DNA from: Gammaproteobacteria bacterium
GTDB taxonomy: Bacteria > Pseudomonadota > Gammaproteobacteria > HK1
Length of the DNA: 7,427 nucleotides
NCBI GenBank assembly: GCA_020444775.1
Contig: JAGRHX010000636.1
Coordinates: 1-7,427 of the forward strand
Direction of reading: 5' to 3'
The notes beneath the pieces were generated by a model. It was not told where the DNA came from, made no database searches, and worked only from the letters and a program-made list of their open reading frames with translations. The position numbers and the translations under genes are program-made. Shown in pieces: positions 1-6,537 of the stretch (position 1 is the stretch's first letter; each line of letters begins with the position of its first letter).

Positions 1-25
1 GAAGATGAGGCCCCTTCGACCAGTT

Positions 26-30
26 GGAGA
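26..30 (+). promoter_or_regulatory. Ribosome binding site selecting ATG 39
   Basis: GGAGA lies 8 nt upstream of ATG 39. The alternative in-frame TTG at 24 would place this site inside the coding region and has only GATGAGG (4-10) at a wider spacing of 13 nt. The window begins too close to see a promoter. Confidence 0.5.
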
Positions 31-38
31 GCTGCGCC

Positions 39-2264
39 ATGCATTGCGCTGAACGAGTGAATCCGGCGCGCGCTACCCGGGCCTTGTCGCCTGTTGGTGC
101 GCGCCTTGTCCGGCCCCGCCGGACCCGTTTCGTACCCGCCTCTTGGTTCTTGTCCGCGCTTGGCGTGATGGCCTTGACGGTCGTCAGCGTGCTGATTCCG
201 GAGCCTGCCGGCGCACGCGCCGAGCCGCCGTCCGGCGCCGCGCAACACGCTGACGAGAACGCTGCGCACGAGGCGCAGCGCGGTGGGCATCAGCGCCCCG
301 GCCATCACCGTCGGGGACGCCCTGAGGTGATCGACATCGCCCAAGCGGATTTTCGCTGTGGCACCTACATCATCGACAAGCCTGGATACTACCGGCTGGT
401 CGAGGACATCAGCTTCAATCCGAATTCCATAGCGACCATGACTGAGGCCATGGCCAGCGGCGAGATGCCGATGGATGTGGCGCAATCGCTGGGCCTCAGC
501 CTGCCCATCGACGCCTACCAGGCAAGCCGGCCGATGCCCACCCAGTTCGTCCGTGACCCGGTCGACTTCCAGCCCGGCGGGCCGATGGACGCGCGCTACG
601 ATCCCTCCGGATTCGGCCTGGGGTTCTTCGCCGCAATCGTCATCACCGCCGATGGTGTGGTGCTGGATCTGAACGGTCACACCATCGAGCAGAGCGCCGA
701 GCACGCGCTACTGCAGCGCTTCTTCTCGGTCATCGAACTCGCCGAGCAGCCCTTCAAGCCGGGCCAGGGACCAGCTGATTTCGGCGCCGCGATGGCATCG
801 GCCCGAAACGTCGTGATCAAGAACGGGACCATCGGACGCAGCGCCCACCACGGTATCCATGGCAACGACAACGTCAACGTCCGCATCCACAACGTCGACT
901 TCGTCGATTTCGAGGTGGCTGCGGTCGCGTTGAACGGTGTACGTGGTCTGCTCATCGAGCGCTCCAGCGCGCGCAATCGCAAGGACGTGCCCGTGCTCGG
1001 CACGTTCTCTTCCGCGCAATTCATAAAGCCCTATGTCGAATATCTGCACCGCGTCGGTTCGACGACACGTCTGGACGTGAACGGTGTGAGCCTTGGCGTA
1101 GACGACATCCGCTCCGGCCTGCGGGCCTCGGTCAATGCCGTCTACGAGGACATCATCGCCAATCCGCACATGGTGTCCGGTCGCGCGCAGATTGATCCCG
1201 TCACCCACCCCGAGGCGTTCGCGCTGTTCCACAATCAGCACGGCGTGATCGACGGCAATGCCTACGGCTATCTGGTCAATCGATCCGGCGTAGCCGTGGA
1301 TGGTTTCCCGAGCCGACCGGACGGGATCAGCTCCTTTGCCGCGCGCAATATCGTTCTCACGCGTGTCAGTGTCGAGGACCACGTGGGCGCCATCAACGAG
1401 GTGGTGGCGCTGGCGCAGGGTGGCAAGCCGGTCATCGACCCGGTCGGGGCCGTGTTCCAGGTGCGCAACCGGCATCCGCTCAGTGGCACGCCGGTGACCA
1501 TCTCCAGCCTGACCGAGAGTGAGGCCTTGTATCTGGGTAACCCGGTCGCCAACGCCCAGGCCTTCGTCGCCAAGGCTCACCTGGCCGGTGAGTTCGCGGG
1601 AACACCGCTGGACATGAGTCGACTCAATATCACCGCCGATGTGTTGCGCTGGGTGGAGGCCGAGCCCGGCTTCGAGACCCTGGAGAGTCTGGTGGGTGGT
1701 GACGGCCAGGGCTATCTGTGCAACGGCGATTCGATGTTCCATGTGAACAAGGGTGTGATCGCCTTCAAGATGGACGCCGCGCGCAACGTGCTGTTGCATC
1801 GTACCCATGCCGGACAGGTGCACAACCTGGGAGCCGCGGGCTCCAGTGATTGCGGTGACTACAGCCAGGCAAGGTCGCATCCGGCGGCCACCCTGCCGGG
1901 TTATGGCGGTGCCCGTGCCCGCGGCTACACCTTCGCCGGCTCCGAGAACGTGCTGCTGGTGCGCGCCGGGGTCGGTGAGCTGAGCGCGCAGAGCGGCGAT
2001 GCTTTGGGTGTGGATGTGCTCACCGACGCGCGTGACGTGGCGCTGGACCGGGTCGAGCTGGGATCGATCAGCGCCGGCTTCGACGCGGTCGAGGACTACG
2101 TGGCACCGAACGAGCTACCACGGGCGGTGGGCGTGCACGTCAGCGCCGAGGCCCGCCAGGTCCGGATCAAGCGCACCTGCGCCGAGATCCTCGCGGGACT
2201 CGGTGGTGAGCTCGTGATCGACGACGAGAGCGACAGCGCCCGTCTGCGACGCATCTGTGACTGA
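39..2264 (+). CDS. Exported right-handed parallel beta-helix protein, function unknown
   Basis: This encodes a 741-residue protein. The N-terminus has a long basic stretch (about residues 22-30), a hydrophobic core (about 36-53, WFLSALGVMALTVVSVL) and an AxA-type cleavage site near residue 61 (AGARA before EPP), so Sec-type export is likely. A His/Arg/Gly-rich linker (about 80-95) follows. From about residue 96 to the C-terminus are short alternating hydrophobic strands typical of pectate-lyase-like beta-helix rungs: GVVLDLNGHTI (206-216), NVVIKNGTIG (257-266), HHGIHGNDNVNVRIHNVDF (270-288), NIVLTRVSV, NVLLHRTH and NVLLVRAGVG. Between rungs are non-repetitive insertions, for example residues 320-435 and 470-570. 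Five cysteines lie in the mature part, compatible with disulfides. No catalytic motif of a named polysaccharide lyase or glycosidase was recognised, so it could be an enzyme, an adhesin or a surface protein. ATG at 39 was chosen over in-frame TTG at 24 because GGAGA at 26-30 sits 8 nt before it. It converges on the amidase gene and has no obvious link to the other genes. Confidence 0.85.
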   Translation: MHCAERVNPARATRALSPVGARLVRPRRTRFVPASWFLSALGVMALTVVSVLIPEPAGARAEPPSGAAQHADENAAHEAQRGGHQRPGHHRRGRPEVIDIAQADFRCGTYIIDKPGYYRLVEDISFNPNSIATMTEAMASGEMPMDVAQSLGLSLPIDAYQASRPMPTQFVRDPVDFQPGGPMDARYDPSGFGLGFFAAIVITADGVVLDLNGHTIEQSAEHALLQRFFSVIELAEQPFKPGQGPADFGAAMASARNVVIKNGTIGRSAHHGIHGNDNVNVRIHNVDFVDFEVAAVALNGVRGLLIERSSARNRKDVPVLGTFSSAQFIKPYVEYLHRVGSTTRLDVNGVSLGVDDIRSGLRASVNAVYEDIIANPHMVSGRAQIDPVTHPEAFALFHNQHGVIDGNAYGYLVNRSGVAVDGFPSRPDGISSFAARNIVLTRVSVEDHVGAINEVVALAQGGKPVIDPVGAVFQVRNRHPLSGTPVTISSLTESEALYLGNPVANAQAFVAKAHLAGEFAGTPLDMSRLNITADVLRWVEAEPGFETLESLVGGDGQGYLCNGDSMFHVNKGVIAFKMDAARNVLLHRTHAGQVHNLGAAGSSDCGDYSQARSHPAATLPGYGGARARGYTFAGSENVLLVRAGVGELSAQSGDALGVDVLTDARDVALDRVELGSISAGFDAVEDYVAPNELPRAVGVHVSAEARQVRIKRTCAEILAGLGGELVIDDESDSARLRRICD

Positions 2265-2266
2265 TT

Positions 2267-2354
2267 GAGGTCCCGGGATGACCCGGGGTGATCCCGAGGT
2301 CGCCGTCGGTCGTGTTGCCCGGTGGCCCGCAAGCCGCGAGCCACCGGACCTCGG
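2267..2354. terminator. Convergent intergenic nested inverted repeats, probable bidirectional terminator
   Basis: The 90-nt gap between two convergent stop codons holds several GC-rich inverted repeats. CGGGAT (2274-2279) pairs with ATCCCG (2291-2296). CCGGTGGC (2319-2326) pairs perfectly over 8 bp with GCCACCGG (2340-2347). CCGAGGTC (2294-2301) pairs perfectly over 8 bp with GACCTCGG (2347-2354), enclosing the previous stem. GAGGTC at 2267-2272 is a second copy of the outer arm and could compete for the same partner. The last arm abuts the amidase stop codon and the first hairpin begins about 10 nt after the beta-helix stop. Neither strand has a T-run, so these are not textbook intrinsic terminators. 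Termination is inferred from position and structure. Confidence 0.5.
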
Positions 2355-3644
2355 TCACAGCAGCTTGCTGCTTATCCAGGCGGCGACCGCGAGTGCGCGG
2401 TCGTCCTGCCACTGTGGGGCGATCACCTGCAGGCCGACGGGCAACCCGGACGGCCCGGAGAAGGCCGGTATGGTCACTGCCGGGGTGTGCATCAGTGTCC
2501 ACAGGTAGTTGAAGTGGGTCGCGCCGGTGTAGCTGAGACCCGACGGCGCCTCGCCCGGCGCGCTGGCCGTGATCAGCGCATCGAAACCTTCCATACGCGC
2601 GGCCAGGGTCACCCTGAGCTGCGCGGCGGTGCGCTGGTCGACGATGTATTGTGTGTATTCGATATCATCGCCGCCGGCAATCTGGGACTGCGCCGACGCG
2701 GACAGATTGTCGTAGCTGTATGAGCGCTCGAAGGTGAGGTTGTTGCGGCCCTCGAGCATGGTGATGCGCCGATGCAGATCCTCGCTCTGGTCGAACTCGA
2801 CCGGCAGCTCGAAGTCCTCGACCTGGGCGCCGGCCCCAGACAGACGACTGGCGGCCTCGTCGAGCAGGTTCTGGGTCGACTCGTCCGCCTGTTGCCACAG
2901 ATGCGTTCGGCAATAGCCCAGCCGTGGCGGAGTGCCGAGCTCGTGGATGTCGTGGTGATTCATCCCCAGCAGCACGTTCCGATACAGCGCGATGTCCTCG
3001 AGCGAGCGCGCCATCAAGCCGAGCGTGTCGACGCTTTCGGAGAAGTGCTTGACGCCGGCGAAGCTGAGCAGCCCGAAGCTGGCCTTGTAGCCGTACACGC
3101 CGCAGAACGAGGCCGGGCGTATCACCGAGCCGGCGGTCTGGGTGCCGATCGCCAGGGGCACCATCTTGTCGGCCACCGCGGCCGCCGAGCCGCTGGACGA
3201 GCCACCCGGCGTGTGGGCGGGACTGTGCGGGTTGCGGGTCGGGCCGGGGAAACGTGAGGCGAACTCGGTGGTCACGGTCTTGCCCAGCGCGATACCACCG
3301 GCCCGACGGGTGCTGGCCACGCACACCGCGTCGGCGAACGGCCGATGGTCACGGTAGATGGGGGAGCCGTAGGTGGTCGGCATGTCCGCGGTGTCGATGA
3401 TGTCCTTGAATCCGACCGGGATACCCTTGAAACGTCGGGACGGGGATTCGTCGGCCTGACGAGCGGCTTCGATGGCCTGGGCACGGTTCATATAGGCCCA
3501 GGCCGCGACGTCCGGCTCGCGCTCGCCGATCCGTCGCAGACAGGCTCGGACCAGGGCTTCCGCCTTGATGCGTCCCTGGGCGATCTCGTGCGCCGCCTCG
3601 GTTGCGGTGAGCTCGTTGAGATTCTTGGGCAGTGGTGTGGCCAT
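2355..3644 (-). CDS. Amidase signature (AS) family amidohydrolase
   Basis: This 429-residue protein is a cytosolic amidase that hydrolyses a C-N amide bond through the Ser-cisSer-Lys triad of the AS family; the substrate is unknown. The triad is visible: Lys80 in GIPVGFKDIID, cis-Ser149 in PGGSSSGSAAAVA, and nucleophile Ser173 in GTQTAGSVIRPASFCG. The spacings (69 and 24 residues) match those known for malonamidase E2 and close to GatA. The C-terminal signature is also typical (TPAVTIPAFSGPSGLPVGLQ). Length is slightly short of the usual 450-500, with no sign of truncation. No signal peptide is seen. The ATG at 3644 has only a weak upstream Shine-Dalgarno, but the N-terminus (LNELTATEAAHEIAQGRI) is where AS proteins normally begin. 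It is the last gene of the leftward group, 142 nt behind the monooxygenase. It is not GatA by context, since no gatB or gatC is nearby. A catabolic amidase partnering the oxygenases is the best guess. Confidence 0.93.
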   Translation of the reverse strand: MATPLPKNLNELTATEAAHEIAQGRIKAEALVRACLRRIGEREPDVAAWAYMNRAQAIEAARQADESPSRRFKGIPVGFKDIIDTADMPTTYGSPIYRDHRPFADAVCVASTRRAGGIALGKTVTTEFASRFPGPTRNPHSPAHTPGGSSSGSAAAVADKMVPLAIGTQTAGSVIRPASFCGVYGYKASFGLLSFAGVKHFSESVDTLGLMARSLEDIALYRNVLLGMNHHDIHELGTPPRLGYCRTHLWQQADESTQNLLDEAASRLSGAGAQVEDFELPVEFDQSEDLHRRITMLEGRNNLTFERSYSYDNLSASAQSQIAGGDDIEYTQYIVDQRTAAQLRVTLAARMEGFDALITASAPGEAPSGLSYTGATHFNYLWTLMHTPAVTIPAFSGPSGLPVGLQVIAPQWQDDRALAVAAWISSKLL

Positions 3645-3786
3645 GAGGATCGTCGCTCGCGGTATGACTGTGGCGGGTACCTATCCTCGCCCGCGATCAG
3701 GGGCGCGACAAGCCCCGCGGCGGATCCGGAAGGCGCCAATGTACTTGCCAGGGCATTCGCCGGTGTACTCGCCGCGCCGAGACGCG
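3645..3786 (-). promoter_or_regulatory. Spacer between monooxygenase and amidase genes, with hairpin and direct repeat
   Basis: This 142-nt gap has no credible ORF of its own. It contains a compact hairpin: GGGGC (3700-3704) pairs with GCCCC (3712-3716) around a 7-nt loop, and CCGCG (3691-3695) pairs with CGCGG (3716-3720) outside it. It also holds a direct repeat on the + strand, TGTACTTGCC (3740-3749) and TGTACTCGCC (3764-3773), 9 of 10 identical and offset by 24 bp. The hairpin could attenuate or process a read-through transcript and the repeats could be a protein-binding pair; both roles are inferred. No convincing -10/-35 pair for a separate amidase promoter was seen. Confidence 0.3.
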
Positions 3787-4857
3787 TCAGGCGTCGGCGA
3801 AGGCCGGCATCACCTGCTCGCCGAAGCGGCGCATCGAGTCGAGGTTGCGCTGGTGATCCATGGCGCCGAAACCGGTCTGGCAGAGGAGATGTCGAACGCC
3901 GGCATCACCTAGCGCCGCCACCTGCTCGCGTACCCGGTCCACGCCGCCGTACAGCGAGCCGGTCTGCAGCACGTAATCCAGGGCGGTAGCCTCGTCGACG
4001 CCCGGATCGGTCCAGGCATTGAGCATGACCGGCTCGATCTGGAAGTCGGGTGGGTTGTAGGCCTCGCGCACGTGCATCATGTGACGGCGTGTCTCCAACA
4101 GCAGCTCGGACAGCTCGTCCTCGGCCTGCGCGTCGCTGTCCGCGACATAGACGTTGCGCCAAAGCGCCGCGTCGGCGAGCAGACGCGCGCGGGTCTGATC
4201 ATCGTGTCCGCCGGCCTCGAGCGCCTCGGCGTAGGTCGCCCAGCGTTCACGCACCCGCTCCTCGGACAGCCGGGCGGTGAGGATCGGCACGCCGGCGCGG
4301 CCGCACTCGGTGAACGAGGCAGGTGAGATCACGCTGCGCCACAGCGGTGGGTGCGGCGATTGATAGGGCTTGGGCCGCAGTGCCGGCATCTCCAGCCGGT
4401 AGTACTCGCCGTGATGGCTGAACGGCTCGCCTCGCCAGGCGTTGCGCAGCACCTCAAGGCTTTCCTCCATCCGCGCGCGGCTGTCGTTGCTGCGCAGACC
4501 GAAGCCGACGAACTCGTATTCGTTGTAGACCGTGCCGCGTCCGACCCCGACGTCGATACGACCCTTGCTCAGGTTGTCGAGCAGGGCGAGCTGGGTAGCC
4601 AGGCGAACCGGGTGATGAAAGGGCATCTGCACCACCGCGAAGCCGAGCCGGATGCGCTCGGTGCGCATGGCCAGGGCCGTGGCGAACAGTATCGCGTCGT
4701 TGTAGACGCTCTCGCCGGTGAAGTAGTGCTCGGTCAGCCAGACGTCATGAAAACCGAGCCTCTCGGCGAAGCAGACCTGCTCGATCTGCTGCTCGATGCG
4801 AAGCGCGTCTTCCTCCGGAGAGGGCGACAGTGCGAGTGTCAGCCAACCAAACTTCAT
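3787..4857 (-). CDS. LLM-class flavin-dependent oxidoreductase (bacterial luciferase-like monooxygenase)
   Basis: This 356-residue protein is a single-domain TIM-barrel flavin monooxygenase of the luciferase-like superfamily. Such enzymes use reduced FMN supplied by a separate reductase (or F420 in some branches) to insert oxygen into a substrate. Seen: an N-terminal first strand MKFGWLTL, the active-site segment DVWLTEHYF (residues 38-46), the family hallmark HHPVRLATQLALLDNLSKGR (81-100) followed by IDVGVGRG, the helix MEESLEVLRNAW (130-141), and PHPPLW (168-173) before the variable insertion. No flavin reductase gene is in the window, so one elsewhere must supply FMNH2. The start was set at ATG 4857 rather than GTG 4866 (three residues longer) because AGGTG sits 6 nt before the ATG and MKFG is the usual family start. 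Context with an amidase and a hydantoinase-like subunit suggests oxidation of a nitrogen-containing compound, which is inference; no substrate can be named. Confidence 0.92.
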   Translation of the reverse strand: MKFGWLTLALSPSPEEDALRIEQQIEQVCFAERLGFHDVWLTEHYFTGESVYNDAILFATALAMRTERIRLGFAVVQMPFHHPVRLATQLALLDNLSKGRIDVGVGRGTVYNEYEFVGFGLRSNDSRARMEESLEVLRNAWRGEPFSHHGEYYRLEMPALRPKPYQSPHPPLWRSVISPASFTECGRAGVPILTARLSEERVRERWATYAEALEAGGHDDQTRARLLADAALWRNVYVADSDAQAEDELSELLLETRRHMMHVREAYNPPDFQIEPVMLNAWTDPGVDEATALDYVLQTGSLYGGVDRVREQVAALGDAGVRHLLCQTGFGAMDHQRNLDSMRRFGEQVMPAFADA

Positions 4858-4863
4858 GCCGTG

Positions 4864-4868
4864 CACCT
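4864..4868 (-). promoter_or_regulatory. Ribosome binding site deciding the monooxygenase start
   Basis: On the - strand AGGTG occupies 4868 down to 4864, 6 nt before ATG 4857. The competing GTG at 4866-4864 overlaps this site and has only AGGCAG directly adjacent, too close for normal initiation. Confidence 0.45.
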
Positions 4869-4934
4869 GCCTAGCGGTTAGAGGGGTATCTCACCACAAG
4901 CGGGACAGCATAAGCCAGGACGGACGGCGATCCG

Positions 4935-4945
4935 GTCACTGTGAC
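4935..4945. promoter_or_regulatory. 11-bp palindrome upstream of the monooxygenase gene, possible operator
   Basis: GTCACTGTGAC is a perfect 5+1+5 inverted repeat about 78 nt before the monooxygenase start, within the 195-nt gap (4858-5052) behind the TauD-like gene. The position suits an operator for the monooxygenase-amidase pair. No regulator gene is in the window and no second copy was noticed. The rest of the gap holds short GC-rich stems such as GTGCT (4982-4986) with AGCAC (5001-5005), but no convincing terminator or strong promoter. Confidence 0.25.
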
Positions 4946-5052
4946 GGTGCCATTTACGATGGTCGCCTGGCGCCGGGCCGGGTGCTCGGGCTCCGCGCCT
5001 AGCACTCAGCCCCTGGCGGCATCAGTGTCGGCAGAATCAGCGTGGCGCGGGA

Positions 5053-6297
5053 TCAGCGCCGGGCCTGTTCGTCCAGCGCGCGGATCCGCGCGTCCAGCCT
5101 GTCGGCGGCGATGCCCTGGTAGTCCAGTCGGCTCGAGCCGAGCGCCGCGTGCAGGACACGGTGATTGTCGATGAGCCACAGATCGCCGGCCTCGATCCGC
5201 ACCGCGATCTGCTTGCGTCGGACCACGGCCTGCCAGCGGCGATAGGCGCGGTAGAAATCACGCATGATGTTCGGGCTCAGATCCAGATCCGTCATCTGGT
5301 CCGGCGCGTGGCAGATGACCCGTGGCTCGCCGCGTGGGCCGGTCTCGATGATGCGATGGTGCGAGCGGTAGCTGGCCTGATTGTCCGCGCCGGCATACGG
5401 CACCGGGTGTCGGCAGAGGATCTCGAAGTACGCGGGACACTGCGCCTTGAGCTCACTGGCGGCCTGGGCGCCGTCGACCAGGTACAGGCTGGCCGTGTCG
5501 TCGGCGAGCGCCTGAACGTGCATCGCCAGCCAGCCGGGCACGGGCCGGCGGTAGGCGTGCAGGGTGCGGCTGGTCGGCGGCAGTGCGGGGCGGGCAGCCG
5601 TGTCGGGTGTGGACGGGAACTCGAGATCGTGGCTGTCACCGAGCCCCAGGTGCCTGCACACGTGTCTGGCCAGGCCATGATCGCAGGGTAGGTTGCGCAA
5701 CAGTGCGATACCCGTGACGCGTGCCTGGTCGAGCCAGCGCCGGGTCTGCGTCGGGTCGTCGAGCAATGCGTCGAGCTCGGCGGTCGGCGGTTCGAACGGG
5801 ACGGGCCAGCCGCGGTGCGGAGCGGCCGGTCGGTTCCAGTCGTCGTAGCTGTGCTGCCTGAGCCAGTCGACGGGAAAGCAAGCAGTCGAGTCCTCGGGAG
5901 CGAAGCGCAGCTCGATCTGATCCTCCCCCAGCAGTCGGACCCCGTGGACTTGGATGCGATCGGGCTCGCAGAATGCGTCGAAGCGGCCGTTGGCGAGTGG
6001 AACGGTCGGCAAGGGAGATGCATCCAGAGCGGCGCGTCGGCTGGTTTGCAGTCGTTGCCATGCCTCGCGCAGCCAGACGGCCAGGTAATGAGAGACGTGG
6101 CCATCACGCCAGTACACGCGCATCTCGTCACCGAGGTTCTCGATGTGCAGCACACTAAAGGCCGGTTGCGCGGTGGGCGGTCGCGGCCGCGCAGGGGCCA
6201 GCGACATGGCCATCCGGCCGGGCGGTGTGACGGCCGGCTCGCCGCCCGTTTGAGGATCGGCGCCCGGCTTGGGTTCGGCGGCAGTCATGGCGTGCAT
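5053..6297 (-). CDS. TauD/TfdA-superfamily, gamma-butyrobetaine hydroxylase-like protein with degenerate metal sites
   Basis: The 414-residue product has the GBBH two-domain layout after a Pro/Ala-rich leader of about 45 residues. A DUF971-like domain follows (about 48-150: VLHIENLGDEMRVYW, YLAVWLREAW, FPVDWLRQHSYDDW), then a TauD-like domain (about 170-414: VTGIALLRNLP, RRPVPGWLAMH, SLYLVDGAQAASELK, AGDLWLIDNHRVLH). Active family members use Fe(II) and 2-oxoglutarate to hydroxylate. The C-terminal half looks sound: DNHRVLH gives the distal iron histidine (His383), and a candidate 2-oxoglutarate arginine follows (Arg390). But the HTD iron motif is replaced by HAY (His247-Tyr249), and the CxCxxC zinc cysteines after WLR are absent. 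The frame is nevertheless intact. The open frame extends back to 6627, overlapping the divergent gene, so an internal start is needed. ATG 6297 has AGGTCAGG just upstream; ATG 6321, 6315 and 6213 are alternatives. It leads the leftward gene group, 195 nt before the monooxygenase. It may be an inactive or repurposed enzyme. Confidence 0.8.
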   Translation of the reverse strand: MHAMTAAEPKPGADPQTGGEPAVTPPGRMAMSLAPARPRPPTAQPAFSVLHIENLGDEMRVYWRDGHVSHYLAVWLREAWQRLQTSRRAALDASPLPTVPLANGRFDAFCEPDRIQVHGVRLLGEDQIELRFAPEDSTACFPVDWLRQHSYDDWNRPAAPHRGWPVPFEPPTAELDALLDDPTQTRRWLDQARVTGIALLRNLPCDHGLARHVCRHLGLGDSHDLEFPSTPDTAARPALPPTSRTLHAYRRPVPGWLAMHVQALADDTASLYLVDGAQAASELKAQCPAYFEILCRHPVPYAGADNQASYRSHHRIIETGPRGEPRVICHAPDQMTDLDLSPNIMRDFYRAYRRWQAVVRRKQIAVRIEAGDLWLIDNHRVLHAALGSSRLDYQGIAADRLDARIRALDEQARR

Positions 6298-6537
6298 GGT
6301 CCTGACCTGGTACATGCCCATCCCGCTAGCATAGAAACCGCTTATTTCAAAATTAATACAATTACTTAGGTCAGAGTCCGATGACATGGGTGTAACAATT
6401 GGCCGGAACCTCCCGGAAAACCCGGCGAACTTGGATGGATAACGTTTTGTCTCGACCCCGAGTGGGCGCACCCGGGCCTTGCCCGCGTCGACCAGGGGCG
6501 GGCTGACTTCAACGGATACCTTGAACGAGGAGCTCGC
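6298..6537. promoter_or_regulatory. Divergent control region with AT-rich core
   Basis: This 240-nt gap lies between the leftward TauD-like gene and rightward hyuA-like gene. Positions 6341-6367 contain only 4 C and no G in 27 nt, a sharp contrast with the GC-rich surroundings, which marks a likely promoter and melting region. On the + strand TACAAT (6357-6362) matches 5 of 6 bases of the -10 consensus, but no good -35 lies at the right distance. On the - strand a weak TTAATT and TATGCT pair, 17 nt apart and ending near 6329, could serve the TauD-like gene, which would favour its ATG at 6297. If TACAAT is used, the hyuA-like message has a leader of about 170 nt. That leader includes closely spaced CCGGAA, CCGGAA and CCGG motifs around 6402-6425. 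Confidence 0.45.
6527..6532 (+). promoter_or_regulatory. Ribosome binding site for the GTG-initiated hyuA-like gene
   Basis: GAGGAG is a near-consensus Shine-Dalgarno 5 nt before GTG 6538. It fixes the start of this gene, which has no nearby ATG; the first in-frame ATG is deep inside conserved sequence (codon 87). Confidence 0.75.

Noticed and set aside
10..60. tRNA-like stretch (AGTTGGAGAGC resembles a D-arm) at the window start
   Set aside because: No acceptor stem, T-arm or proper anticodon stem can be formed, and it overlaps the signal-peptide coding start of the beta-helix gene.
27..220. Tat (twin-arginine) signal in the beta-helix protein
   Set aside because: There is an RR pair (PRRTRFV), but the residues do not fit the S/T-R-R-x-F-L-K pattern; an ordinary Sec signal with a long basic region fits better.
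708..1880. 390-codon open frame on the - strand inside the beta-helix gene
   Set aside because: Its composition (rich in His, Val, Gly, Asp, no recognisable domain) is typical of the antisense frame of a GC-rich gene. The + strand protein has a clear signal peptide and fold.
2355..3644. GatA subunit of the tRNA amidotransferase
   Set aside because: The catalytic triad is shared by the whole AS family, and no gatB or gatC accompanies it. The length and N-terminal sequence fit a stand-alone amidase.
5149..5691. 180-codon + strand frame opposite the TauD-like gene
   Set aside because: Antisense shadow without recognisable motifs; the - strand frame carries the family signatures. The same reasoning rejects 4351-4881 (+), 2772-3257 (+), 3345-3989 (+) and 6733-7374 (-).
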